This document shows positions 42,425 to 51,834 of a stretch of DNA of 64,000 bases, piece after piece. The notes under the pieces were generated by a model. It made no database searches, was not told the DNA's origin, and worked only from the letters and a program-made list of their open reading frames with translations. This stretch comes from JAVVWB01 sp036652335 (lineage in GTDB: Bacteria; Synergistota; Synergistia; Synergistales; Synergistaceae). The DNA is taken from assembly GCA_036652335.1 (NCBI GenBank), contig JAVVWB010000001.1, forward strand, positions 124,001 through 188,000, given 5' to 3'. Each line of letters begins with the position of its first letter. Position 1 is the stretch's first letter. Made by a program: the position numbers and the translations under genes.

Positions 42425-45400
42425 GTGGTTGGCAAAATACTAATAGTTGATGACGAACCAATAAACAGAAAAATTCTCCGCAAGATTCTCGGAGATTTTC
42501 ATGAAGTTATAGAAGCATCTGACGGAGCAGAAGCTCTAAAAATTATAAAAGAAGACCCAGATGAGATTATAGCTGTAATGCTTGACCTTCAAATGCCTGT
42601 AATGTCCGGTATTGAATTTCTCGAAGAGAGAAAAGTCGATGATGCATTGTTGGCAATTCCTGTTATCATAACGACACAAAGCAGTGACATCGAAACAGAA
42701 AAAAAGACATTAGAGTGTGGAGCAACAGACTTCGTAACAAAGCCCTACGAGCCATCAATAGTTAAAAACAGACTAACCAACATTGTTCGTTTGAGAGAAA
42801 ATGCTGCACTAAAAAACACTCTGGAACGAGACATTCTTACCAAAGTTTACAATCAAAAAACATTCTATGAAAAAGCAGAAGCTCTCTTAAAAAAGGACAA
42901 AGAGACCTACTATGACGTTATAAGTGTAGACATAGAACACTTCAAATTGATAAATGACATCTTCGGCGCAGAAGAAGGTGATGCCTTTCTGGTCTATGTG
43001 GCAAAAGTCCTTAACGAAATATCACAGGCTAGAGGCGGATTTTGCGGTAGAGACCACTCAGATAACTTCAGCCTGATTATTAGCAGTTTGGATAAAGACT
43101 CTTCTTACGAAGGAGAACTGGCAGAAGTAGTAGCAGAGAAATTATTAGAGTACCCAAGAGAAATAAACGTAGTTCTTTCTTATGGTGTATATCATATCTG
43201 CAACAGAAACATACCGGTACAGATAATGTATAACTATGCAGAAATAGCATTAAGCTCCATATCTGCTTTATTTGATAAACATGTAGCATTCTATAACAAC
43301 TCCATAAGGGATATGCTCATAAGCAACAAAACGATGGAAGAAGAAATGCTCCCAGCCCTTGAATCGGGGCAATTTGTCACTTATTACCAGCCAATATATG
43401 ATCTAAAAAAAGAAACCATAGTATCTGCAGAAGCGTTGGTACGTTGGTATCACCCCCATAGAGGAATAATAACCCCTGATGAATTTATCCCACTGTTTGA
43501 GAAGAACGGTTTTATAACGAGACTGGATCTATTTATGTGGGAAGAAACCTGTAAAGAGATAAAATACTTACAGAGCAAAGGGTGTCCTCTCCCAATATCT
43601 GTAAATGTCTCTAGGGTTGACCTATTTAATCCCAGATTATGCTCGGTAATATCAAAGCTTGCAGATAAATACGAGATTGCCCATGAATTATTAAAGCTAG
43701 AAATAACAGAAAGTGCCTATGCTGAGAACTCCACTCAATTAATGGAGACGTTAGAATGTCTGAAGTCTCATGGTTTTACCATAAGTATGGACGACTTTGG
43801 AAGTGGATACTCTTCATTGAATATGCTAAGTATGCTACCTATAGACATACTCAAACTAGATATGAACTTTGTAAAAGGCATTGATCTAGAAGCAGTTTCT
43901 CAAAGCAGTATGATAAGTGCCATAATGGGAATTTCCAGATGGATGAACCTGCCTGTAGTTGCAGAGGGAATAGAGACAAAAGAACAGAGTGACTTTTTAG
44001 AAAGCATAGGAGTGCTTCTAGGGCAAGGTTATTATTACTCCAAGCCTCTTACGAAAAAAGACTTCTGCGAATTTGTACGTAAAAATTATGATTTTTCTAA
44101 ACTTCACGAAGAAAATAAAAAAGAAGAACAAATCATTGAAGTACCAATGGCTGAAATATGGGATACAAAATCAGTTTTTAGCAAAATGTTTGATGTATAT
44201 CCGGGAGCTATAGCAGTATATGAACTTACAAAGGACTCAATTTTCTATTTGCGTGGGAATAAAGCATATAATGAAAATTGTGTAAAATTTCACTTTAGTG
44301 ACGGACTTATATTAGGTGACTTGTTGCAAAACATTCCTGACAACGATATAGAAAGCCTTAAAAAAGGTTTTGCAAAGCTAAGAGAAACCGGAGAAAAATT
44401 TAACTACACCTTTGTAAGATATTCTCTTGACGGGAAAAAGGCGATGCCGGTAAGCATCGATTTAAGGGTAATAAATAAACAAAACGGGAAAACTATTGTT
44501 CTTGGTTCTTTGAAGTATATAGAAGAAGAAAGATGTAACGAACTCTCAAAAGTAATAAAAGGAAAAAAGCAAAATAATTACAAAGAGAACAACACTTGTG
44601 ATGAAAATGATAAAACAGAAGAGTACCTTAAACTTATAATATCAAGTGCAGATTGTCACTTATATGAAGTGAACCTCACAAAAGACAAGGTAACACCATT
44701 CCTCTACAACATCGAGTCAAATTTTGACGAAGAAGTCAAAAATCTCTCTACTCTTTTGAAAGATACGAAGTATCTTGATAGGCAATCCTCTTTTATGTTA
44801 GCAAAATGTTGTGAAAGAGTCGTAAACGGAGAAAAGTATGGATCCGAAGAAGTCAACATGAGATTCAACGAGGACGAAGAATATTCTTGGTACAACTTGA
44901 CCTATATGTCACAAAGAGATGAAAAAACGAGTGAATCAATAGTAACACTTATATTTTCTGATATTTCAAAGTACAAGAGAAACGAAGTAATGCTCTATGA
45001 TAAAGCAAAAAGAGATTCTTTAACTACTTTGTTAAACAGAGTTTCTTTTGAACAAGAAGCAAACAAAATATTAAAAAACAAAAAGGGAAATGAGAAATTG
45101 AGCTTTGTTCTTCTTGACCTTGATGACTTTAAACGAGTAAATGATAAGTTTGGGCATTTGGTAGGAGATGAAATAATAAGAAAGATGGCTTCTGTCCTCA
45201 AAAAATCCATAAGGTCTGATGAAATAGCAGGTCGACTTGGTGGGGATGAATTTGCTATACTTCTTACAGATATACCGACTGTGGAATATGTAGAGAATAA
45301 AATAAAAACGATATCCCGCCACTTTGCTTATGAATGTAAGAAATACAAGGCAACTTGCTCAATAGGTTTTTCATTATCCGATAATGAGTCGACATTTGTG

Positions 45401-45475
45401 AGCTTGTACAAAGCCGCTGACGAAAATATGTATATGAGTAAAAACTTAATAAAAGAACAAAACAAAAGTGAATAG
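42425..45475 (+). CDS. Response regulator with degenerate GGDEF, intact EAL, sensor segments and intact GGDEF
   Basis: A 1016-residue protein. Order: receiver (about 1-120; IVDDEP, phospho-Asp54 in MLDLQMP), a GGDEF domain (about 135-290) whose signature reads HSDNF, an EAL domain (about 305-545), PAS-like segments (about 580-850) and a C-terminal GGDEF domain (about 860-1010) with intact RLGGDEF. EAL catalytic residues are present: EALVRW, NVSR, EITES, DDFGSGYSS, KLD, EGIET and GQGYYYSKP. It should both make and break c-di-GMP under phosphorelay control. GTG 42425 is chosen over ATG 42407 because GAGGG lies 6 bases upstream. A histidine phosphotransfer gene follows after 10 bp. Confidence 0.9.
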   Translation: MVGKILIVDDEPINRKILRKILGDFHEVIEASDGAEALKIIKEDPDEIIAVMLDLQMPVMSGIEFLEERKVDDALLAIPVIITTQSSDIETEKKTLECGATDFVTKPYEPSIVKNRLTNIVRLRENAALKNTLERDILTKVYNQKTFYEKAEALLKKDKETYYDVISVDIEHFKLINDIFGAEEGDAFLVYVAKVLNEISQARGGFCGRDHSDNFSLIISSLDKDSSYEGELAEVVAEKLLEYPREINVVLSYGVYHICNRNIPVQIMYNYAEIALSSISALFDKHVAFYNNSIRDMLISNKTMEEEMLPALESGQFVTYYQPIYDLKKETIVSAEALVRWYHPHRGIITPDEFIPLFEKNGFITRLDLFMWEETCKEIKYLQSKGCPLPISVNVSRVDLFNPRLCSVISKLADKYEIAHELLKLEITESAYAENSTQLMETLECLKSHGFTISMDDFGSGYSSLNMLSMLPIDILKLDMNFVKGIDLEAVSQSSMISAIMGISRWMNLPVVAEGIETKEQSDFLESIGVLLGQGYYYSKPLTKKDFCEFVRKNYDFSKLHEENKKEEQIIEVPMAEIWDTKSVFSKMFDVYPGAIAVYELTKDSIFYLRGNKAYNENCVKFHFSDGLILGDLLQNIPDNDIESLKKGFAKLRETGEKFNYTFVRYSLDGKKAMPVSIDLRVINKQNGKTIVLGSLKYIEEERCNELSKVIKGKKQNNYKENNTCDENDKTEEYLKLIISSADCHLYEVNLTKDKVTPFLYNIESNFDEEVKNLSTLLKDTKYLDRQSSFMLAKCCERVVNGEKYGSEEVNMRFNEDEEYSWYNLTYMSQRDEKTSESIVTLIFSDISKYKRNEVMLYDKAKRDSLTTLLNRVSFEQEANKILKNKKGNEKLSFVLLDLDDFKRVNDKFGHLVGDEIIRKMASVLKKSIRSDEIAGRLGGDEFAILLTDIPTVEYVENKIKTISRHFAYECKKYKATCSIGFSLSDNESTFVSLYKAADENMYMSKNLIKEQNKSE

Positions 45476-45485
45476 GGGTGGGCGA

Positions 45486-45848
45486 ATGAATATTAAGCAA
45501 CTCTGTGTGGACTTGTCCGAGTGGGGAGCAGATGTAAAAAGCGCACTTGAGAGAGTAATTGATGACGAAGAACTCTATGCAGAATGCCTATCGGACTTGA
45601 TATGTGACAAAGAATTTGAATTGCTTGATTCGGATATCAAGAATAAGACTTTTGAAGATACTTTCTCGCACTTGCATGCTTTAAAAGGTGTAGTAGGTAA
45701 TATGGGATTAACCCCTCTTTATAATGTTGTCTCTGATATGACAGAATCATTTAGAGCCGGAGATTATTCAAATTATGAAGAGCAGTATGTAAGAATTCAA
45801 AAAGAAAAAGAAACTTTCTTCAAAATTATGGAGAAAAACAAAAACTAA
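45486..45848 (+). CDS. Histidine-phosphotransfer (Hpt) domain protein
   Basis: A 120-residue, all-helical protein with HLHALKGVVGNMGL at about 61-74; the His of HALKG is the expected phosphorylation site and the trailing Gly/Leu pattern matches Hpt domains. It would accept phosphate from a hybrid kinase receiver and hand it to a response regulator. The regulator encoded 10 bp upstream is the obvious partner, and the two-receiver kinase at 22046-25282 a possible donor (inference). ATG 45486 follows a GGGGTGGG site. Confidence 0.85.
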   Translation: MNIKQLCVDLSEWGADVKSALERVIDDEELYAECLSDLICDKEFELLDSDIKNKTFEDTFSHLHALKGVVGNMGLTPLYNVVSDMTESFRAGDYSNYEEQYVRIQKEKETFFKIMEKNKN

Positions 45849-45891
45849 TATATTCAGAAACAAACACAAAAAAACAATTTTAAAAACAAAT

Positions 45892-45942
45892 ATAAAAAGG
45901 CAAAGGAGCTAATGTATTACCATTAGTATCTTTTGCCTTTTG
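45892..45942. terminator. Intrinsic terminator between hpt and the SpoIIE-type gene
   Basis: AAAAAGGCAAA, then CTAATG, pair with CATTAG and TTTGCCTTTT around a short loop, with A-run and T-run flanks. It serves both convergent genes. Confidence 0.8.
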
Positions 45943-45947
45943 TTGCT

Positions 45948-47141
45948 TTAATAGTAGTAAGTTTTTACCTCTTTGCCAAGCTCTCGTAAAGAATTTGCAA
46001 TACTATCCAATATATAGATTTTGTTTCTAAGGTCAGATGGAAAATCTGCGTTATTATGTGCCGGATTTATAGCACGCCCTACATATAAATTGAGTGTTGT
46101 ACACTCTTCTAGTAAGATTTTTGATAGGAGTGAAGCACCGTCATTTTGTTCTAGTCTCTCTAATAATTCCTTGTCTGTTGGGTTTTTTGCATATTTTTTA
46201 ATAATGTGTAAAGTTGCTTTGAGGGTAAGGACACCCTCTGTAACAAGATCTATTCCATCTATTTTTGCAGTAGGTGGGACTTCTGACTTCACATAAGTCA
46301 AATCTACTTCTATCTCTTTATTTAATTCTCTTGCCAATATTTCTGCACTGCTACCACCTGCCACTATATGTATTCCTCTTTCATTCATATAGTCTTGCAC
46401 TATCTTTTTATCATCATCTTTATTTTTGGGCGGCCCGGAAAAAAGTGCTACTTTGACAGGTTTCATAATGTGTAGCACTGATACTGTTGTGTCGTCTCCC
46501 GGATAACCGAGATATAGTTCCTTGCACATTTCCAAAATTTTATATATTAACTTTGGAGGGGTAAGGTAGTTTGTCTCTTCTTCCTCTAAGTAGGTGACAA
46601 GTGCATCCCAGCCCCAACCAAAGCTTAGAGTTTTTCCCATTCCCGCTTGTGTTACTCCGTCGCTTACAATGATAAACTTGTCTCCTGCTTCTGCCTTAAA
46701 ATGACACTCTCTTATATCTTTGCCCTGAATTGATTTTTCTGTATAGTCAAACTCTATTCTTTTGCCCTCTCTTAGCCATACACATGGTGGATTATCGTAC
46801 TCTACAAGATAACCGTCACCATCTTTTGTTATGCTGAGGATCATAAAAGTTGAGTAAGCAAGACCTCTCTCTTTGCAAACTGGCAATGTGTGAGCTATTG
46901 TCTCTACCGTGTCTTCTATTGATGCTCCATTTTTTATCATGGTTGATATTATTTTTGATGTGAGAGTTGATAATATGTTTGCTTTTACACCACTACCCAG
47001 TCCATCTGATAATACTAATATAGTGCTGTCATCAGATCTTGCGATTTGGACTCTGTCTCCGCATAATTCTTCATTGTGTTTGTTGAGACTTCGGTAGCAA
47101 GTCTCAATGCATAAGTTTGTCGTCATCACATTTACCGTCAT
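45948..47141 (-). CDS. SpoIIE-family PP2C protein phosphatase
   Basis: A 397-residue protein. The N-terminal two-thirds are a PP2C/SpoIIE domain with acidic metal motifs SDGLGSG at about 45, SDGVTQAG at about 161 and GDDTTV at about 216. A further C-terminal region (about 235-397; VAGGSSAEILARELN and KIDGIDLVTEGVLTL) is typical of SpoIIE proteins found beside hydrogenase-like sensors. It should dephosphorylate a Ser/Thr target such as an anti-sigma antagonist. ATG 47141 or ATG 47126 are both possible; both overlap the end of the sensor gene (stop at 47104), so the pair is translationally coupled. No STAS or anti-sigma kinase gene is in the window. Confidence 0.88.
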   Translation of the reverse strand: MTVNVMTTNLCIETCYRSLNKHNEELCGDRVQIARSDDSTILVLSDGLGSGVKANILSTLTSKIISTMIKNGASIEDTVETIAHTLPVCKERGLAYSTFMILSITKDGDGYLVEYDNPPCVWLREGKRIEFDYTEKSIQGKDIRECHFKAEAGDKFIIVSDGVTQAGMGKTLSFGWGWDALVTYLEEEETNYLTPPKLIYKILEMCKELYLGYPGDDTTVSVLHIMKPVKVALFSGPPKNKDDDKKIVQDYMNERGIHIVAGGSSAEILARELNKEIEVDLTYVKSEVPPTAKIDGIDLVTEGVLTLKATLHIIKKYAKNPTDKELLERLEQNDGASLLSKILLEECTTLNLYVGRAINPAHNNADFPSDLRNKIYILDSIANSLRELGKEVKTYYY

Positions 47142-48846
47142 AGACGATTAAGTCTTTTAATTTTGTAAGAGTTACTTTTGTCTCTGCTGTAGTCTCTCCA
47201 AGCAAACTTGCAATTTCTTGAGCGACTCTCATTTGTTTGTCTATTACGTTTTGAGCCATAGTCATGGTATCTAATTTAACTTTGTTTAGTTTCTCTGTCT
47301 CGTACTCTTGTGTCGTTATATCTTGCATAAATGCTACAGATATATTTTGTTCTGTTATATATACCATTGTTTGATTTACGACCACTTTTCTTACATTGTA
47401 TTTAACTTTGTGTTGAGGAATGGATTTTTTCTCAACTATTGATTGTGCAAATTCCTGTGGGTCAAAAAAGTCAGAGATTGGGCGTCCAATAATATCATTT
47501 CTCTGAAGCCCAAGCAATTTCTGTGTTGCAAGGTTAGATTCACAGATGTTTAAGTTTTGGTCTACTGCCACTATGTAGTCAGGGCTGACAGAGAGAGTTA
47601 CATTTGCAAAAGACTCTGATATTTGGTTCATAAATGGCATGCACATATAAAGTTGAGCTTTGCCTTGATATACTGCTATAGCCTTGGCACGACAGCTTGG
47701 ATAACCGCAACTTCCACAGTTTAATTCGTCCTCTGGCTTGTTTTTGCCTATTTTGGAAAGTATTTTTATTATTGTGTCCTCGTCAGGTATTTTTTCTTTG
47801 AAAGGGTGTGACTGCCACTCTTTATATAGTGGTAGGCCTGTGTTCTCTCTTTCTTCAAAGGACTTTTGTGCTTTTATATATTTTCTTATCTCTAAATTTT
47901 TAGTTATTGCTTTTTCTTCAATTTTGATGTTTTCAGGTCCATTTACACAGCTTCCATTGCAAGAACTTGCCTCTATGAAAGCATTATGTATGTTGCCCTT
48001 GCGAATTTCTGTAAGGCAATCTATTACATTGTCTATCCCTTGAACTGAAGCAAAGGAATAGTTGTTTTCAATTTCGCTGCTTTTCGGAATATTATGTTTT
48101 ACGTCATCTATTATTCCCTCAAATACAGGATATATTGAAGAGTGAGACGTGCCATTTAATAGAGGTGTCTCTTCTTGTTCTTCAAGTGTGATGTCGTTTA
48201 GCAATAATAGGTTGCGAAGCTGTCTAAAGGTGATGACTCCGTCTATAGAATTTGTGGATAGGAGACGGGCTTCTTCTAGTTTTGAGATACAAGGGGCAAA
48301 AAATACTACAAATGAGTCTTCTCCGTAGGTTTCTTTTAATATTTTTCCATGTGTTTCCATTGGTGATGCGACAGGGGCAAGGGAAGAAATTAAATCAGGG
48401 AAGTATTTTTGTACGAGAAAAACGACTGTAGGGCAACAAGTGGTAATGATGTTGTCACGTGATTTATTTTCCATTAGTTTGATGTATTCAAGTGAGACAG
48501 CATGAGCTCCTATGGCAGTTTCTCCTAACTCATCAAAGCCAAGCTTTTTTAATGCTGTTACAAGTTTTAGTTTGTTTTTTACACCAAAAGATGATATGTA
48601 GGATGGGGCTAGTGATGCTATCTTTTTACCTTTTGTGGAAGCAAGCTTTTCTAGTAGATTTGTGATGTCATGCTCAAGTGATTTAGCGTGTTGTGGGCAT
48701 ATATTTATACATCTTCCGCACAATATACAACCGTTATCTATTACTTCGATTTTATTATCGTCATATTTTATAGACTTTACAGGGCAAACTTTTAAACATT
48801 TATAGCAGTTTTTGCAGTTTGCTTTTGCGACATTTATATACTTCAT
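47104..48846 (-). CDS. Sensory-type [FeFe]-hydrogenase-domain protein with PAS domain (HydS-like)
   Basis: A 580-residue cytoplasmic protein. It has two [4Fe-4S] motifs (cysteines 11-21 and 40-50), then an H-cluster domain with all three signatures present: TTCCPT (Cys137/138), APCISKLEEA (Cys186) and SSCNGSC (Cys296/300). A further four-cysteine Fe-S motif (377-402, CGSCGYPSC) is followed by a PAS domain (about 410-512) and a C-terminal helical segment. This is the group C putative H2 sensor architecture. There is no kinase domain; instead the overlapping downstream gene is a SpoIIE phosphatase. The H-cluster would need HydEFG, of which hydF is in this window. Confidence 0.9.
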   Translation of the reverse strand: MKYINVAKANCKNCYKCLKVCPVKSIKYDDNKIEVIDNGCILCGRCINICPQHAKSLEHDITNLLEKLASTKGKKIASLAPSYISSFGVKNKLKLVTALKKLGFDELGETAIGAHAVSLEYIKLMENKSRDNIITTCCPTVVFLVQKYFPDLISSLAPVASPMETHGKILKETYGEDSFVVFFAPCISKLEEARLLSTNSIDGVITFRQLRNLLLLNDITLEEQEETPLLNGTSHSSIYPVFEGIIDDVKHNIPKSSEIENNYSFASVQGIDNVIDCLTEIRKGNIHNAFIEASSCNGSCVNGPENIKIEEKAITKNLEIRKYIKAQKSFEERENTGLPLYKEWQSHPFKEKIPDEDTIIKILSKIGKNKPEDELNCGSCGYPSCRAKAIAVYQGKAQLYMCMPFMNQISESFANVTLSVSPDYIVAVDQNLNICESNLATQKLLGLQRNDIIGRPISDFFDPQEFAQSIVEKKSIPQHKVKYNVRKVVVNQTMVYITEQNISVAFMQDITTQEYETEKLNKVKLDTMTMAQNVIDKQMRVAQEIASLLGETTAETKVTLTKLKDLIVYDGKCDDDKLMH

Positions 48847-49103
48847 TAGTCTACCCTCGGAAGAATTGTGTTTGTAAAGAACTCTTCTGCCAAGTCAGGT
48901 GATATAAAGTGTTTTTCCCCATCAATGGTGATTGAGACTAAATCTTTCTTCTCTCCTGAGCATGTCTGCATGCAGAAAGAACCACTTAAATCAATTTTCT
49001 TCTCAAGTGAGTATTCTTTTATTTTTTTCTGAAATGTCTCCACAATTATGGGGGCACCCTTTACATGACATGAACTGCCTACGCAGATTACTATATTTAA
49101 CAT
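48846..49103 (-). CDS. Thioredoxin-like [2Fe-2S] ferredoxin domain protein
   Basis: An 85-residue protein with the NuoE/HoxE-type pattern: VCVG-like ICVGSSCHVKG near residue 6 and GSFCMQTCSG at about 41-50, giving four cysteines for one [2Fe-2S] cluster. Proteins like this pass electrons to or from hydrogenases. Its stop overlaps the start of the HydS-like gene, so it heads a three-gene redox-sensing operon with the SpoIIE phosphatase. Confidence 0.85.
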   Translation of the reverse strand: MLNIVICVGSSCHVKGAPIIVETFQKKIKEYSLEKKIDLSGSFCMQTCSGEKKDLVSITIDGEKHFISPDLAEEFFTNTILPRVD

Positions 49104-49204
49104 TTAGATAACCCCTTTCATATTGTGAGATAATTCACTATGTACAATATTATTTTACTACTTTATGTTATATAAACAACCTTAGGACGTTGAATATTTT
49201 GTTT

Positions 49205-49242
49205 GTTTGCAAAAAAAAAGCCGAGAATATTTTCTCGGCTTT
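49205..49242 (-). terminator. Intrinsic terminator after gpmA
   Basis: On the minus strand AAAGCCGAGAA pairs with TTCTCGGCTTT around a short AT loop, followed by nine T residues. Confidence 0.88.
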
Positions 49243-49247
49243 AGGTG

Positions 49248-50012
49248 TTATACGTTATGGAAAAATGAATTGGCTTTACCTTGGTTTGCTACTGCAGATT
49301 CTGCTGCTGCGATTTTCTCTGGGTCACCTAAGTAGTAGTGTCTTATGGGCTTGAGATCGTCATCAAGTTCATATACGAGAGGTGTACCTGTCGGGATGTT
49401 AACTCGTAATATTTCTTCTTCTGACATGTTGTCTAGGTACTTGGCTAATGCACGGAGACTGTTACCATGTGCTGCGATTATTACTTTTTTCCCGGCTCTG
49501 ATTAGAGGTTCAATTTCTTCTTTCCAAAGAGGAACAACTCTGTCTACTGTGAGTTCAAGGCTTTCTCCTCTTGGAATTTCTTCTTTTTTTAGTGAGGAGT
49601 ATCTAAAGTCTTTACCCGGGTATCTGTCATCGTCTTCACTTACGAGTGGTGGAGATGTTTTGTAGCTTCTTCTCCATATTTTTACCTGCTCTTCGCCGAA
49701 CTTTTCTGCTGTGTCTGTTTTGTTTAAGCCTTGCAAGACACCATAATGACGTTCGTTTAAGCGCCACGAGTTTTTGATGGGAATCCACATTAGATCCATC
49801 TCTTCGAGAGCACACCAAAGTGTTTTGATTGCTCTTTTCAACATGGAGGTAAATGCAACATCAAATGTGTAGCCCTCTTCTTTTAGAAGTCTGCCAGCAT
49901 CTCTTGCTTCGGCAAGTCCCTGTTCTGAGAGGTATACATCCTGCCAGCCGGTAAATCTGTTTTCTACGTTCCAAACACTCTTACCGTGTCTTATCAATAC
50001 TAACTTATGCAC
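49248..50012 (-). CDS. gpmA: 2,3-bisphosphoglycerate-dependent phosphoglycerate mutase
   Basis: A 254-residue enzyme matching the usual 249-residue length when started at GTG 50012; longer in-frame starts add a non-homologous leader. Motifs are LIRHGKSVWN with the phospho-His at residue 9, NRFTGWQD, ERHYGVLQGLNK and AAHGNSLRAL with the second His. It interconverts 3- and 2-phosphoglycerate in glycolysis. It stands alone between the double solute-binding protein gene and the [2Fe-2S] gene, with its own terminator. Confidence 0.93.
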   Translation of the reverse strand: MHKLVLIRHGKSVWNVENRFTGWQDVYLSEQGLAEARDAGRLLKEEGYTFDVAFTSMLKRAIKTLWCALEEMDLMWIPIKNSWRLNERHYGVLQGLNKTDTAEKFGEEQVKIWRRSYKTSPPLVSEDDDRYPGKDFRYSSLKKEEIPRGESLELTVDRVVPLWKEEIEPLIRAGKKVIIAAHGNSLRALAKYLDNMSEEEILRVNIPTGTPLVYELDDDLKPIRHYYLGDPEKIAAAESAVANQGKANSFFHNV

Positions 50013-50121
50013 AAAAAACGACCCCCATGAAGTTTTTGTATTTTTTTGTAATACTGAAAAGTATTTACACAAAAGTATAACATTATTTAAGAGTAAAAAA
50101 CAAATATGAAAAAAATTTAAA

Positions 50122-51798
50122 TCATTTTTTTATATTATGAGAATCTTTTTGTTTCTTAAATTTTAGTTTTTTGTATCGTAATAGGATTTGCAACTTTTCT
50201 TTATATTTAATAAACCCAAAAAGCATGAATGCAACTGGCATAAGTGAGAGGAAAAAAACAATGCGTATCATAGTATAGTGTTTTTTTACAGCTATATCTT
50301 TCCAGCCGTTTGGCTTTGTTTCTAATGTGTCGGGACGTAGTATCTCCATTTTATCTTCTGCTGTGAAGGAGTTTAGGGTTTTTGATATTATTGAGAAAAG
50401 TCTTTTGTCTGTGGCTCGTGAGACCCCTATCCCATATTCGTAATATAATTCTGTAATATTTCTATATACAAGTGGTTTGTATTTTTCTGTTGATAAATAG
50501 TATTCTGCATCGTAAAAGCTAGCTCCTGCATAGGCCGTTTTACCGCTCATTACGGCATCTAAGCACTGTCCCGTTGTTCTGTAGTAGACAGGTTTTAGGT
50601 TTTTTAGTCTATTTCTTATTTTGTTGGGGTAGAAGTATCCTTTTATAAGTGCAATTTTATTGTTTTTTGCACGTATTTTGTCAGAGTCTAATGAGATGAT
50701 AACTGCCGGAACTTTTGTTATATAAGGACGTGTTAATCTCACTTTGTGTTTTTCTGCCCAAGAAAAATCGTAGGAGAATGCAGCATATATATCAAAGGGT
50801 TCTTTTAAAAGATAGTCTTCGTCATCTTGCACAGTGTGTGATGGGATAAACTTAAATCGCAACCCTGATTTTTCAGAAATTTTCTTTAGAAGTTTTGCAG
50901 AGTAGCCGGCAAATTTTTTTGTTTTTCTGTCGAGATATTCGATAGGAGGAAGATCTGGGTCGTATATTACAATATGTTCCTTTTTTCTTCTTATATATTT
51001 TTCTTCTTCATCTGTAAAAGTTGGTTTTATCATCTCTGAGGTGTAGTACTTTGTATAGAGATTTATGTTGAAATAGGGATCATTCTCGTTTATAGATTGT
51101 ATTGCGTCGTTCAAGGCTTTTGCAAGATGTTTATTTGATGATAGTGTGGCAAAGTATACAGGCATTGAGCCTGAAAGAGCTACTATTCTGTATTTATTTG
51201 ATATTTTGTTAAGACCAGAGATAAGTCCAGCATTGATGTTGCCTTTATCAAGAGCTTCTAAGATTTTCTCTCTTGTAGGATAATTTTTGATTTTGATGGT
51301 GAAGTTGTTGTCTTTTGCGTATTTTTTAAAAGATGTTTTCTGACTGTTGTTGGGATTTAGAACCCCTACTTTCATGTTGTTGAATGAATCAAAATTATCG
51401 TATGAGTATCTTATGTCGTCTGTTTTTACGATTAGGCAAGACTTATTAACTGCATAGTTGCTCTTTGAAAGAATTATTTGATTTGTTTTGTGGTGTTTTT
51501 CAATTCCTCCAATTAAGTCTATTTCATTGTTAAGGAGTTTTTCTATGCCTTCTTCTCTGGACTTTAGTTCTATGAATTCATAATCCCATTCTGTGTATTG
51601 GGCTATTGCATATAGGTATTCGACTTCATAACCTGACAGTTTGCCATTGCTTTTTATGGAAAATTCACGTGTGGGAACATAACCAAATTTTATCACACGT
51701 TTTTCTTCTTCTTGTTTGATTTCACAAAGTGCAGGGGTTGCAATAATACAAATAAAAAGCACTATGGCAAAAATCTTTAAATTTTTGAAGTAACTCAT
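50122..51798 (-). CDS. Membrane-anchored double solute-binding (SBP_bac_3) protein without an output domain
   Basis: A 558-residue protein: signal sequence (1-25), two consecutive type 3 solute-binding domains (about 30-250 and 270-500), one transmembrane helix (about 515-537) and a short, very basic cytoplasmic tail of about 20 residues. In other bacteria this tandem is the periplasmic sensor half of histidine kinases or diguanylate cyclases. Here the protein stops after the membrane helix, and only 50 bp separate it from gpmA, leaving no room for a lost domain. It lies 36 bp after the RND adaptor gene and is probably the last gene of that operon. It may sense or bind a pump substrate. Confidence 0.8.
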   Translation of the reverse strand: MSYFKNLKIFAIVLFICIIATPALCEIKQEEEKRVIKFGYVPTREFSIKSNGKLSGYEVEYLYAIAQYTEWDYEFIELKSREEGIEKLLNNEIDLIGGIEKHHKTNQIILSKSNYAVNKSCLIVKTDDIRYSYDNFDSFNNMKVGVLNPNNSQKTSFKKYAKDNNFTIKIKNYPTREKILEALDKGNINAGLISGLNKISNKYRIVALSGSMPVYFATLSSNKHLAKALNDAIQSINENDPYFNINLYTKYYTSEMIKPTFTDEEEKYIRRKKEHIVIYDPDLPPIEYLDRKTKKFAGYSAKLLKKISEKSGLRFKFIPSHTVQDDEDYLLKEPFDIYAAFSYDFSWAEKHKVRLTRPYITKVPAVIISLDSDKIRAKNNKIALIKGYFYPNKIRNRLKNLKPVYYRTTGQCLDAVMSGKTAYAGASFYDAEYYLSTEKYKPLVYRNITELYYEYGIGVSRATDKRLFSIISKTLNSFTAEDKMEILRPDTLETKPNGWKDIAVKKHYTMIRIVFFLSLMPVAFMLFGFIKYKEKLQILLRYKKLKFKKQKDSHNIKK

Positions 51799-51834
51799 GT
51801 TCTCACGTCCTTAAAGATGTGGAAATATTTTTAA

